Positions 56,132-64,000 of a DNA stretch of 64,000 nt are shown here, piece after piece. Positions within the stretch are counted from its first letter, which is position 1; each line of letters begins with the position of its first letter. A program made the translations under genes and the position numbers. The notes beneath the pieces are model-generated. The model was not told the DNA's origin, did no database searches, and saw nothing but the letters and a program-made list of their open reading frames with translations. The stretch covers positions 118,649 through 182,648 of the forward strand of contig NZ_LXEU01000078.1 in the NCBI RefSeq assembly GCF_001654985.1, written 5' to 3'. This DNA comes from Kluyvera georgiana ATCC 51603. GTDB lineage: Bacteria > Pseudomonadota > Gammaproteobacteria > Enterobacterales > Enterobacteriaceae.

Positions 56132-59100
56132 ATGCTGACGTTTTTTATCCGTCGCCCGCGTTTCGCGATGGTGATTGCACTGCTGATGGTCTTTGTGGGT
56201 GCGGTCGCGCTGAAGCTCATTCCGGTGGAGCAGTACCCGCAAATCACGCCGCCCGTGGTGAACGTCAGCGCCAGCTGGCCGGGCGCCAGCGCGCAGGATG
56301 TAGCGGAGGCCATCGCCGCGCCGCTGGAGACACAGCTCAACGGCGTTGATCATATGCTCTATATGGAGTCGACCAGCGCTGATGACGGCGGCTATAGCCT
56401 GAACCTGACCTTTGCCGCGGGCACCGACCCCGATATGGCGGCCATTGATGTACAAAACCGCGTTGCACAGGCGGTGGCGCAGCTGCCGACGGAAGCGCAG
56501 CAGAATGGTGTACAGGTGCGCAAGCGCGCCAGTAACCTGCTGATGGGGGTGAGCCTCTATTCGCCGGAGGCGACCCTGTCGCCGCTGCAAATCAGCAACT
56601 ACGCCAGCACCCAGGTGCGTGAAGCGCTGGCGCGTCTGCCCGGCGTCGGCCAGGTACAGATGTTCGGCGCGCGCGACTACAGCATGCGAATCTGGCTGCG
56701 GCCGGATCGCATGAACGCGCTGAACATCACCAGCGAAGATATCGCTCAGGCGCTGAACGAGCAGCATGTGCAGGGGGCGGCCGGGCAGATTGGTACTCCG
56801 CCGGTGTTTAACGGCCAGCAGCAAACGCTGACCATCAACGGTCTGGGTCGACTGAGCGATGCCGATGAGTTCCGCAACATTGTGGTGCGCAGCGGCGAGC
56901 AGGGGCAACTGGTGCGCCTTGCGGACGTGGCCAACATTGAGCTTGGCGCCCGTAGCTACAGCTCCAGCGCACAGCTTAACGGCGTGGACTCGGCCTATAT
57001 GGGGATTTACCCGACACCAACCGCCAATGCATTACAGGTGGCAAACGTGGTGCGTAGCGAATTAACGCGTCTGCAAAACCGCTTCCCGGCGGACCTGAAA
57101 TGGGAGGTGAAGTTTGATACCACCCGGTTTGTCGCCGCGACCATCAAAGAGATTGGTACGTCGCTGGCGCTGACGCTGCTGGCGGTCGTCGCGGTGGTTT
57201 CGCTGTTTCTGCAAAGCCTGCGTGCGACGCTCATTGTCGCGCTGGCGATCCCCGTTTCGCTGATTGGCACCTTCGCGGTGCTTTACCTGCTAGGCTACAG
57301 CGCCAACACCCTGAGCCTGTTTGCCATTATTCTGGCGCTGACCATGGTGGTTGATGATGCCATCGTCGTGGTGGAAAGCGTGGAAGGACATATGGCCGAA
57401 GGGCTGGGGCGTAAAGAGGCGACCGCGCTGGCGCTGCGACAGATTGCCGGGCCGGTCATCGCCACCACGCTGGTGCTGCTGGCCGTATTTGTCCCGGTGG
57501 CGATGCTGCCGGGAATTGTCGGTGAATTGTATCGTCAGTTTGCGGTCACGCTCTCCACGGCGGTTACCTTGTCAAGCATTGTTGCGCTCACCCTGACGCC
57601 CGCGCTGTGCGCGCTATTGCTGCGCCCGCGTCTGAAGCAGCCCGTCCGCTTATTCCAGTGGTTTAACCTGGGGCTGAACACCACCCGCGATGGCTACGGT
57701 CGCCTGGTGGCATGGATGAACCGTCGCCCGCTGGTAGCGGTGGGGGCCACACTAACCGCGGCGCTGCTGGTGGCGTTGAGCTTCTCCACCATGCCGAAGG
57801 GCTTTCTGCCGCAGGAAGATCAGGGTTATGTCTTCGCCAACGTGCAGCTGCCGGAGTCGGCCTCGCTGGAGCGAACCGAAGCGGTGATGGCGCAGGCTCG
57901 CGCGTTGCTGGGGACGCATCCGGCGGTAGAGGATGTGATTCAGGTTTCCGGCTTTAGCATTCTCAGCGGCACCAGCGCCTCGAACGGCGGGTTTATCTCG
58001 CTGATGCTCAAAGACTGGTCGCAGCGCGCACCGCTGGATACGGTAATGGGCGAACTTCAGCGCCAGCTTCATGCGCTGCCGGAAGCCAATATTATGCTGT
58101 TTGCGCCGCCTACGCTGCCGGGCCTCGGCAGCGCCGCGGGCTTCGACCTGCGTATTCTGGCTCAGGGCGGGCAAACGCCCGCCGAGCTGGAGCAGGTGAC
58201 GCGTCAGATCCTGATGAAGGCGAATCAGCATCCGCAGCTGAGTCGCGTATTCACCACCTGGAGTAGTAACGTCCCGCAGCTGACATTAACCGTTGACCGT
58301 GACCAGGCCGCGCGTCTTGATGTGCCGGTCTCGCGTATTTTTAACAGTCTGCAAACCGCGTTCGGCGGCACGCGAGCCGGAGATTTCAGCATTAACAACC
58401 GCGTTTACCACGTGGTGCTGCAAAACGAGATGCAGTGGCGCGAGCGCGCCGAGCAAATTAGCGAGCTGTTTGTCCGCAGCAACCACGGCGAGCGGGTACG
58501 CCTGAGTAACCTCGTGACCATCACGCCGACCGTAGGAGCGCCGTTTATCCAGCAGTTTAACCAGTTCCCATCGGTATCGGTGAGCGGTTCGGCGGCGGAA
58601 GGCGTCAGCAGCCGCACGGCGATGAGCGAAATGGAAACGCTGCTGGCGATGCATCTGCCGGAGGGATATGACTACGCCTGGAGCGGCCTGTCGTGGCAGG
58701 AGCAGCAGACCGGAAACCAGGCCATCTGGATTGTGCTGGCAGCGGTGGCGATGGCGTGGCTGTTCCTTGTGGCGCAGTACGAGAGCTGGACGCTACCGGC
58801 GAGCGTGATGCTGTCGGTACTGTTTGCCATCGGCGGCGCGCTGCTGTGGCTCTGGGTCGCTGGTTACGCCAACGATGTGTACGTGCAGATTGGGCTGGTA
58901 CTCTTAATCGCCCTCGCGGCGAAGAACGCGATACTGATCGTCGAATTTGCCCGCGAGCGGCGGCAGTCCGGTTTATCGATCGTCGCGGCGGCCCGAGAGG
59001 GGGCAACCCGCCGCTTCCGCGCGGTGATGATGACGGCGGTGTCGTTTATTATCGGCATCATGCCGATGATGTTTTCCACCGGTGCAGGGGCGCAGAGCCG

Positions 59101-59227
59101 ACGGATCATCGGCACCACGGTGTTCAGCGGCATGCTGGTGGCGACGGTTATCGGCATTCTGTTTATCCCATCGCTGTACGTGCTGTTCCAGCGCTTGCGC
59201 GAGTGGGCGCATCGCCGGGCGGACTAG
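56132..59227 (+). CDS. RND multidrug efflux pump (HAE1 family)
   Basis: A 1031-residue inner-membrane proton antiporter of the AcrB type. The N-terminal [19 protein letters not shown] starts TM1; TM4 has the proton-relay aspartates in [13 protein letters not shown] (Asp408, Asp409) and TM10 the lysine in [13 protein letters not shown] (Lys931). The duplicated periplasmic porter and docking domains are full length. It is not AcrB, AcrD, OqxB or EefB by the segments I can recall. Substrates are unknown. AAGGAG precedes the ATG. Its stop overlaps that of the MocR-type gene by four bases. Confidence 0.9.
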   Translation: MLTFFIRRPRFAMVIALLMVFVGAVALKLIPVEQYPQITPPVVNVSASWPGASAQDVAEAIAAPLETQLNGVDHMLYMESTSADDGGYSLNLTFAAGTDPDMAAIDVQNRVAQAVAQLPTEAQQNGVQVRKRASNLLMGVSLYSPEATLSPLQISNYASTQVREALARLPGVGQVQMFGARDYSMRIWLRPDRMNALNITSEDIAQALNEQHVQGAAGQIGTPPVFNGQQQTLTINGLGRLSDADEFRNIVVRSGEQGQLVRLADVANIELGARSYSSSAQLNGVDSAYMGIYPTPTANALQVANVVRSELTRLQNRFPADLKWEVKFDTTRFVAATIKEIGTSLALTLLAVVAVVSLFLQSLRATLIVALAIPVSLIGTFAVLYLLGYSANTLSLFAIILALTMVVDDAIVVVESVEGHMAEGLGRKEATALALRQIAGPVIATTLVLLAVFVPVAMLPGIVGELYRQFAVTLSTAVTLSSIVALTLTPALCALLLRPRLKQPVRLFQWFNLGLNTTRDGYGRLVAWMNRRPLVAVGATLTAALLVALSFSTMPKGFLPQEDQGYVFANVQLPESASLERTEAVMAQARALLGTHPAVEDVIQVSGFSILSGTSASNGGFISLMLKDWSQRAPLDTVMGELQRQLHALPEANIMLFAPPTLPGLGSAAGFDLRILAQGGQTPAELEQVTRQILMKANQHPQLSRVFTTWSSNVPQLTLTVDRDQAARLDVPVSRIFNSLQTAFGGTRAGDFSINNRVYHVVLQNEMQWRERAEQISELFVRSNHGERVRLSNLVTITPTVGAPFIQQFNQFPSVSVSGSAAEGVSSRTAMSEMETLLAMHLPEGYDYAWSGLSWQEQQTGNQAIWIVLAAVAMAWLFLVAQYESWTLPASVMLSVLFAIGGALLWLWVAGYANDVYVQIGLVLLIALAAKNAILIVEFARERRQSGLSIVAAAREGATRRFRAVMMTAVSFIIGIMPMMFSTGAGAQSRRIIGTTVFSGMLVATVIGILFIPSLYVLFQRLREWAHRRAD

Positions 59228-60687
59228 CCCATCTGCGCCAGTTGGCTGCGCAGCACATCCACCCCCGGCGCAATGGCGTCGGGGGTGATGGCGTGAAATC
59301 CCATGCGGAAGAAGTTATCCGGCGGCGCGGCGTCGAGAAAATGGCGCGCGCCGGGTTCAATCAATACGCCAGTATGCGCGGCACGCCAGGTCAACTGCTG
59401 GGTGCTGATATTGCCGGGCGTGCGCAGCCAGAAGGCGTTGGCATGTTCACTGCCGGGCAGCGGCCGGCATTCCGGAAGCAGGGTTGATAGCGCCGTATTG
59501 AGCATGTCCCAACGCCGCGCGGAGTCATCGCGATAGCGCCGCAGATGCGTTTCGTAATGACCCTGGGCAAGAAAATGCGCCATCTGATACTGAATGTTGG
59601 TGGGCGGATGGCGATACACCAGCCGGCGCAAGGCGCGGGCCTCATCAATCAGATCCGGATCGGCGACCATAAAACCTAATCGCAGCCCCGGCGACAGCGC
59701 CTTCGACAGGCTGCTGACGTAAATGACTCGCCCGCTGCGATCGCTGGCCTTCAGCGCCGGCAGCGGGTTGGCCTGGAAGTTACTCTCTGAATCATAATCA
59801 TCTTCAATAATCACCGCGTCGTGCTGCGTCGCGTGCGCCAGTAGCTGGCTGCGCCGCGCCTTGCTCATGGTGACGCCGGTTGGCACCTGATGTCCTGGCG
59901 TGACGTAGTAGTAGTCGCACGGCGTGTCGGTCAGCACGATACCTTCGGCATCGACGGCGTGCGGGACAATCTGGCTTTCGCCGAGTAAAAAGGTGTTAAT
60001 CGCTTCGCGAAAACCGGGATTCTCGACGCCGACGCGAGTCTGGCGCGACATCAGCAGCCGGGTGAGCAGGTACAGCGCGTTCTGTGAGCCGAGGGTGATC
60101 AGTATTTCATCCGGTGCGGCAACGATGCCGCGCTTGGGCAGCACGCGGGTGCGAATTTGCTCAATCAGCATCGGTACGTCCTGGTCGATATGGTCCACCA
60201 CCCACGCCGGGTCGCGCATGCCGCCGTGCAGCCAGTTGGCCGCTGAACGCCAGCTGGCGAGCGGAAACTGGCGGGTGTCCGGCTGGCCGTAGATAAACGG
60301 ATAACGGTAGTGCATCCAGCCGGCGGGTTTAAGGATCGATTCCTGCTGACTGGGGGTGATATTCAGCCGTTTGCCCCATAATGGTGCATTGTCGGCGGTG
60401 CAGAGTGCAGGCGTCGGTGCGGAAAGGCGCGGCGTATGGTAGTCCGGGTGAAGGTAATAGCCGCTGCGCGGGCGGCTTATCAGGTAGCCCTCGTTGACCA
60501 GGCTTTCGAACACCAGCGCGGTGGTGTTACGGGAAACCTGTAGCTGTTGGGCCAGCTGTCGACACGAGGGCAGGGGCGTGTCGGCGGCAAAAATGCCGCC
60601 GAGAATGGCGTTAACCAGCGACTCGCGAACCTGTTCCTGCAACCCGCGATGCGCCTCAAAATCCACATGCAATAAGTGCCGAATCAT
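59224..60687 (-). CDS. MocR/PdxR-type regulator (GntR HTH fused to aminotransferase fold)
   Basis: A 487-residue MocR regulator: GntR-type winged HTH (residues 10-80: [47 protein letters not shown]) joined to a fold-type I aminotransferase domain (residues 120-485). PLP contacts are in IIEDDYDSE (residue 294 onward) and the Schiff-base lysine in [12 protein letters not shown] is Lys329. Such proteins sense PLP or amino-type ligands (GabR, PdxR, TauR). It is divergent from an amino-acid ABC importer across 221 bp and probably controls it. It converges on the RND pump gene with a four-base overlap. Confidence 0.9.
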   Translation of the reverse strand: MIRHLLHVDFEAHRGLQEQVRESLVNAILGGIFAADTPLPSCRQLAQQLQVSRNTTALVFESLVNEGYLISRPRSGYYLHPDYHTPRLSAPTPALCTADNAPLWGKRLNITPSQQESILKPAGWMHYRYPFIYGQPDTRQFPLASWRSAANWLHGGMRDPAWVVDHIDQDVPMLIEQIRTRVLPKRGIVAAPDEILITLGSQNALYLLTRLLMSRQTRVGVENPGFREAINTFLLGESQIVPHAVDAEGIVLTDTPCDYYYVTPGHQVPTGVTMSKARRSQLLAHATQHDAVIIEDDYDSESNFQANPLPALKASDRSGRVIYVSSLSKALSPGLRLGFMVADPDLIDEARALRRLVYRHPPTNIQYQMAHFLAQGHYETHLRRYRDDSARRWDMLNTALSTLLPECRPLPGSEHANAFWLRTPGNISTQQLTWRAAHTGVLIEPGARHFLDAAPPDNFFRMGFHAITPDAIAPGVDVLRSQLAQMG

Positions 60688-60908
60688 GCGCTACCCTCCC
60701 GATTGTTCGCTTTCCTCCAGCGCAGCAATTTCTGTACCAGCCTGAAATCGTCTGCCACAAGCGCACGCGAAAACTGGCTCTATTCAGAATGCAAAAAGTC
60801 TCCTTACAGTAAAAACGTCGTCAGCCAGCGTCTGAAAATGCCGCTGTCGGCACACATCTTGCAACGCCGGAATAAACGCATCTGGCATATTTGAGTAGGG
60901 GTCAATCG

Positions 60909-61760
60909 ATGAAAAAAACGATGGGTTCGTATTATCTGGCCGCCATGATGGCGATGACCTTTTCTTTGCAGGTGGCCGCCGCCGATTTACCGGAAATTGA
61001 AAAATCCGGTACGTTAAAAGTGGCGACCGAGGATGACTACGCACCGTTTAACTTTATGAATAACGGCAATGCCGATGGATTTAATAAAGATATGCTGGCG
61101 GCGCTGCGTGAATACGCCAAATTTAACGTTACGCAAAGTATTTTACCGTGGACCGGGTTATTAGCGGCGGTTTCTACCGGGCAATACGATATGGCGTTAA
61201 CCGGCGCGGTGGTCACCGATGAACGCCTCAACGTATTTAATTTCACGCCGCCGTGGGCCTCCGCGCAACACTATTTTGTTAAGCGTGCGGGTGATAATTC
61301 ATTAAATACCATTGCCGATCTGAGCGGTAAAAAAGTGGGCCTCCAGGCAGGCAGCGCGTTATTAGCGCGTTTACCGGAACTGAAGGCGATGATTGAGAAA
61401 AGCGGCGGCAAACTCGGGCCGGTGGTGGAATATCCGTCTTACCCGGAAGCGTACGCCGATTTAGCCAATAAGCGTCTCGATTACGTGATTAACGTGGTGA
61501 TTTCCGTCAATGACCTGGTGAAAGCCAAACCTAAAGTGTTTGCTAAGGGACTGGCGGTCTCCGGCCCGGGTTATATGGCGTGGCCCATTCCGAAAAACTC
61601 GCCGGAGCTTTTGGCCTATATGACCAAATTTATCAATCATATGCGTGAGACCGGCAAGCTGGCCGAACTGCAGAAAAAATGGTTTGGCGAAACCTACGAT
61701 GATTTGCCGACCGAACCGATTACCAGCGCCGCTCAGTTCCACAAACTTGCCGGACAGTAA
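60909..61760 (+). CDS. Polar amino-acid ABC transporter substrate-binding protein
   Basis: A 283-residue family-3 periplasmic binding protein. The signal peptide ends near LQVAAA-DLPE; the domain signature GFNKDMLAALREYAKFN and the hinge region ALTGAVVTDERLNVFNFTPP are as in FliY, HisJ and relatives. The ATG at 60909 has TAGGGG seven bases before it; the six codons upstream in frame are not needed. Ligand is uncertain: a cystine-, glutamine- or other polar amino-acid-like compound. It heads a four-gene operon. The 221-bp gap before it shows no operator I can define. Confidence 0.88.
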   Translation: MKKTMGSYYLAAMMAMTFSLQVAAADLPEIEKSGTLKVATEDDYAPFNFMNNGNADGFNKDMLAALREYAKFNVTQSILPWTGLLAAVSTGQYDMALTGAVVTDERLNVFNFTPPWASAQHYFVKRAGDNSLNTIADLSGKKVGLQAGSALLARLPELKAMIEKSGGKLGPVVEYPSYPEAYADLANKRLDYVINVVISVNDLVKAKPKVFAKGLAVSGPGYMAWPIPKNSPELLAYMTKFINHMRETGKLAELQKKWFGETYDDLPTEPITSAAQFHKLAGQ

Positions 61761-61823
61761 ATCGCCACCCGGCTAAGCCGCGCAATGCCGGGAGCGACAC
61801 CCGATTCACTTCAGGAGGGCACC

Positions 61824-62465
61824 ATGGATGCAATAGCATGGCAGTTATTGATTGAAGGCGCATGGACGACCCTCTGGATTTCCGCCATCGCCATCGCCTT
61901 TGGCGTGGCGATTGGGCTGGTGATTGCCTTTGTGCGCATGATGAAAATCCCGGTCATTGACCAGATACTGGTCATCTACATCAGCCTGGCGCGGGCGACG
62001 CCGCTGGTGACGCTGGTGCTGTTTCTGTTTTTATCACTGCCCACCGTTGGGATTAACCTTGATAAAACGGTTGCCGCCATCGTCGCGCTGACGCTGAACA
62101 CCTCGGCGTTTAACGCGGAAATCTGGCGTAACGCTTTTCGCACCTTCCCGCGCGAACAGCGGGAAGCGGCGGAGTCGGTCGGCATGCGCCGCTGGGCCTA
62201 TTTTCGCTACATCATGCTGCCGCAGATGTGGCTGGAGAGCCTGCCTGCGCTGGTCAACGAAATGTCTTTTTTAATCAAAGGCAGCCCGGCGATCGCGGTG
62301 ATTGGCGTAGTCGATCTCACCCGCGTCACTAACCGTATCGCCTCCGTTACCTATGAACCGCTTTCCCCCATTCTGGCCGCCGGGCTGCTGTATGTGGTGA
62401 TTATTGGCCTGCTGCTGAAGCTCCAGAGCCTGGCGGAACGTAAAGCAAAACGACTGGCGCGCTAA
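61824..62465 (+). CDS. Polar amino-acid ABC transporter permease 1
   Basis: A 213-residue HisMQ-type permease with five hydrophobic segments. The EAA loop is EQREAAESVGMRRWAYFRYI, and ARATPLVTLVLFL is the typical TM2 region. AGGAGG is six bases before the ATG at 61824, which decides this start over the 13 codons open upstream. Confidence 0.9.
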   Translation: MDAIAWQLLIEGAWTTLWISAIAIAFGVAIGLVIAFVRMMKIPVIDQILVIYISLARATPLVTLVLFLFLSLPTVGINLDKTVAAIVALTLNTSAFNAEIWRNAFRTFPREQREAAESVGMRRWAYFRYIMLPQMWLESLPALVNEMSFLIKGSPAIAVIGVVDLTRVTNRIASVTYEPLSPILAAGLLYVVIIGLLLKLQSLAERKAKRLAR

Positions 62466-62479
62466 GCCCGGGAGGACTG

Positions 62480-63145
62480 ATGAATCAATGGGCAATTATC
62501 TGGGCCGAGCACGACAAGTTTATTACCGGGCTACTGGCAACACTGCAGCTGTTTATTATCGCCGCCGTCTGCGGATTATTGATTGGTACCGTCCTGTGCT
62601 ACGTCACGGAATACCAGAAGCGGGTACTGAACAACGTTATTATGGGCTTTGTAAACCTGATGAGGGCGATTCCATTCCTGATTCTGGCCTATTTGCTGTA
62701 CTACGGATTACCGGAGCTGGGGTTGAGTCTTGACGCCTGGACGGCAGGGTTGGTGGCATTGATTATCTATCACGGCGCTTATTTCTTTGAGATTCTGCGT
62801 AGCCAGAGGCGGGTATTTTCCCATGGCTATATTGAAGCCGCAGTGGTGCAAGGTTTCTCTCGCTACACCATCTTTCGCCGTATTGTGATGCCCAATATTT
62901 TCTCTTCCGCACTGCCGCTTCTGGGTAACCAGCTCATTATTTGTCTGAAAGATACCGCGTTTCTCAGCATTATTACCGTTCAGGAGATTACCGCTGCCGC
63001 GAATAGCGTGCAGGCGACCTATTTTATTCCGTTTAATGCCTTTATTGTGGCCATTGCGCTGTATTGGGCCATCAGTATCGTGCTGGAGCTGCTGGTGAAA
63101 CGGTTGACTGTTTATAGCGCAAAAAGAGGAATGAGCCATGTCTGA
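62480..63145 (+). CDS. Polar amino-acid ABC transporter permease 2
   Basis: A 221-residue HisMQ-type permease, with [18 protein letters not shown] in TM2 and the EAA loop [27 protein letters not shown] precedes the ATG, 14 bases after the first permease. Two different permeases imply a heterodimeric channel. Its end overlaps the ATPase gene by eight bases. Confidence 0.9.
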   Translation: MNQWAIIWAEHDKFITGLLATLQLFIIAAVCGLLIGTVLCYVTEYQKRVLNNVIMGFVNLMRAIPFLILAYLLYYGLPELGLSLDAWTAGLVALIIYHGAYFFEILRSQRRVFSHGYIEAAVVQGFSRYTIFRRIVMPNIFSSALPLLGNQLIICLKDTAFLSIITVQEITAAANSVQATYFIPFNAFIVAIALYWAISIVLELLVKRLTVYSAKRGMSHV

Positions 63146-63899
63146 TACCACGGCGGTCAGCGTCAAAAATGTCTCCAAGCAGTTTGATAACGTGGAGGTG
63201 CTGCGCGACATCAATCTGACGGTGGAAAAGGGGACGGTAGTCAGTATTCTCGGTTCGTCCGGTTCGGGTAAATCCACGCTACTGCGCTGCATGAACTGGC
63301 TGGAACAGCCGGACCGCGGTGAAATTCATATCGGTGGCCAGCGCATCGGCGTGAACGACCAGACCGGGAAAGCGATGTCGCACCGCGATCTGTCGAAGAT
63401 TCGCGAGCGGGTCGGGATGGTCTTCCAGAGCTTCAACCTGTGGCCGCATCTCACCGTGCAACAAAACGTGATGGAGGCGCTGCTGCACGTGAAGGGGATG
63501 AGGCGCGAGGAAGCGCGCGCGATTGCCGAGCAGCAGCTTAAAAAGGTAGGAATGGAGCATAAGGCGGATGCCTACCCCATCACGCTCTCCGGTGGGCAAA
63601 AGCAGCGTGTGGCCATCGCCCGTTCTCTGGCGATGTCGCCGGAGGTACTGCTGTTTGATGAACCCACTTCAGCGCTGGATCCGGAGCGTGTTAACGAAGT
63701 ACTCAGCGTCATGAAGTCGCTGGCGGCGGAAGGCTACACCATGGTGGTGGTGACGCATGAAATGGAGTTTGCGCGTCAGGTATCGAATGAAGTGGTATTT
63801 CTGGAGAAGGGGATATTGATTGAGAAGGCGCCGCCGGAAGTTTTCTTTACTCAGCCAAAATCGGAGCGTGTGCGGCAGTTTTTGCAAAGCAGCCGCTAA
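63138..63899 (+). CDS. Polar amino-acid ABC transporter ATPase
   Basis: A 253-residue GlnQ/HisP-type ATPase: Walker [11 protein letters not shown]-loop [15 protein letters not shown], signature LSGGQKQRV, Walker [15 protein letters not shown] and switch histidine in [10 protein letters not shown]. It closes the operon of binding protein, two permeases and ATPase. No catabolic enzyme gene lies within the window beside it, so the fate of the imported compound is not revealed. Confidence 0.93.
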   Translation: MSDTTAVSVKNVSKQFDNVEVLRDINLTVEKGTVVSILGSSGSGKSTLLRCMNWLEQPDRGEIHIGGQRIGVNDQTGKAMSHRDLSKIRERVGMVFQSFNLWPHLTVQQNVMEALLHVKGMRREEARAIAEQQLKKVGMEHKADAYPITLSGGQKQRVAIARSLAMSPEVLLFDEPTSALDPERVNEVLSVMKSLAAEGYTMVVVTHEMEFARQVSNEVVFLEKGILIEKAPPEVFFTQPKSERVRQFLQSSR

Positions 63900-63911
63900 A
63901 CCCTCACCCGG

Positions 63912-64000
63912 CCCTCTCCCTGGAAGGGAGAGGGAGAAAGCAAGGCCCTTGCAAACCTGTAACTAACCGATAAACCGCACAATCCCTCTCCCCATTGGGG
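63912..64000. repeat. CCCTCTCC/GGAGAGGG palindromes at the window end
   Basis: CCCTCTCCCT (63912-63921) pairs with AGGGAGAGGG (63925-63934) around three bases, preceded by CCCTCACCCG. A second half, CCCTCTCCCCATTGGGG (63984-64000), starts a further copy cut by the window end. Both belong to the family seen at 2114-2250. It may terminate the ABC operon. Confidence 0.75.

Overview
The window is a chromosomal segment of an enteric bacterium (Enterobacterales, family Enterobacteriaceae). The long run recR-htpG-adk-hemH-gsk-ybaL-fsr-ushA-ybaK-chiX-ybaP-copA-cueR-ybbJ-qmcA-fetAB-cnoX-ybbO-tesA-ybbA-ybbP, and then selU-purKE-lpxH-ppiB-cysS-ybcI-ybcJ-folD-argU and pheP, ybdG, nfsB, ybdF, ybdJ, follows the Escherichia coli map. 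A complete ramR-romA-ramA locus is present, which E. coli K-12 lacks. With high GC, REP elements and the LexA-boxed sbmC, this points to the Klebsiella/Raoultella/Enterobacter side of the family. Genus and species cannot be fixed from the sequence alone.

Layout. 1-24.7 kb is core backbone: chaperone HtpG with a clean sigma-32 promoter, adenylate kinase, ferrochelatase, inosine-guanosine kinase, a Kef-type antiporter, the fosmidomycin exporter Fsr, UshA, the sRNA ChiX between ybaK and ybaP, the CopA/CueR copper pair with its MerR-type promoter, QmcA/YbbJ, the FetAB iron exporter, CnoX and the tesA/ybbAP cluster. 25-31.9 kb is an accessory block at the place where K-12 carries rhsD and allantoin genes: a porin followed by a complete family-5 peptide/nickel-type ABC importer (lipoprotein, two permeases, two ATPases). 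31.9-39.8 kb returns to core genes and ends with tRNA-Arg(UCU), argU, which is not occupied by a prophage here.

39.8-52 kb is a mosaic of core and accessory genes: sbmC/gyrI under a LexA box directly after argU, an EamA exporter, PheP, a LacI-family regulator with a promoter/terminator leader, the MscS-family channel YbdG, a 14-TM MFS exporter divergent from an XRE/MmyB-type regulator, nfsB, ybdF-ramR, romA-ramA (with the TGAGTG-N6-CACTCA RamR operator), ybdJ and an unlisted 36-residue membrane peptide. 52-64 kb carries a P2A-type cation ATPase, an RND adaptor-pump pair without an outer-membrane gene, and a MocR-type (GntR-aminotransferase) regulator divergent from a polar amino-acid ABC importer.

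No transposase, integrase, prophage gene or CRISPR array was seen. The repeated DNA is extragenic: REP elements, a CCCTCTCC/GGAGAGGG palindrome family (one copy expanded as 46-bp tandem units behind htpG), and a second, longer palindrome family with copies at 10.6 and 47.9 kb. I did not find a clearly new multi-gene system. The least explained items are the pheP-lacI leader, the two regulator/transport pairs, the low-GC LprI-like gene and the 36-residue peptide.
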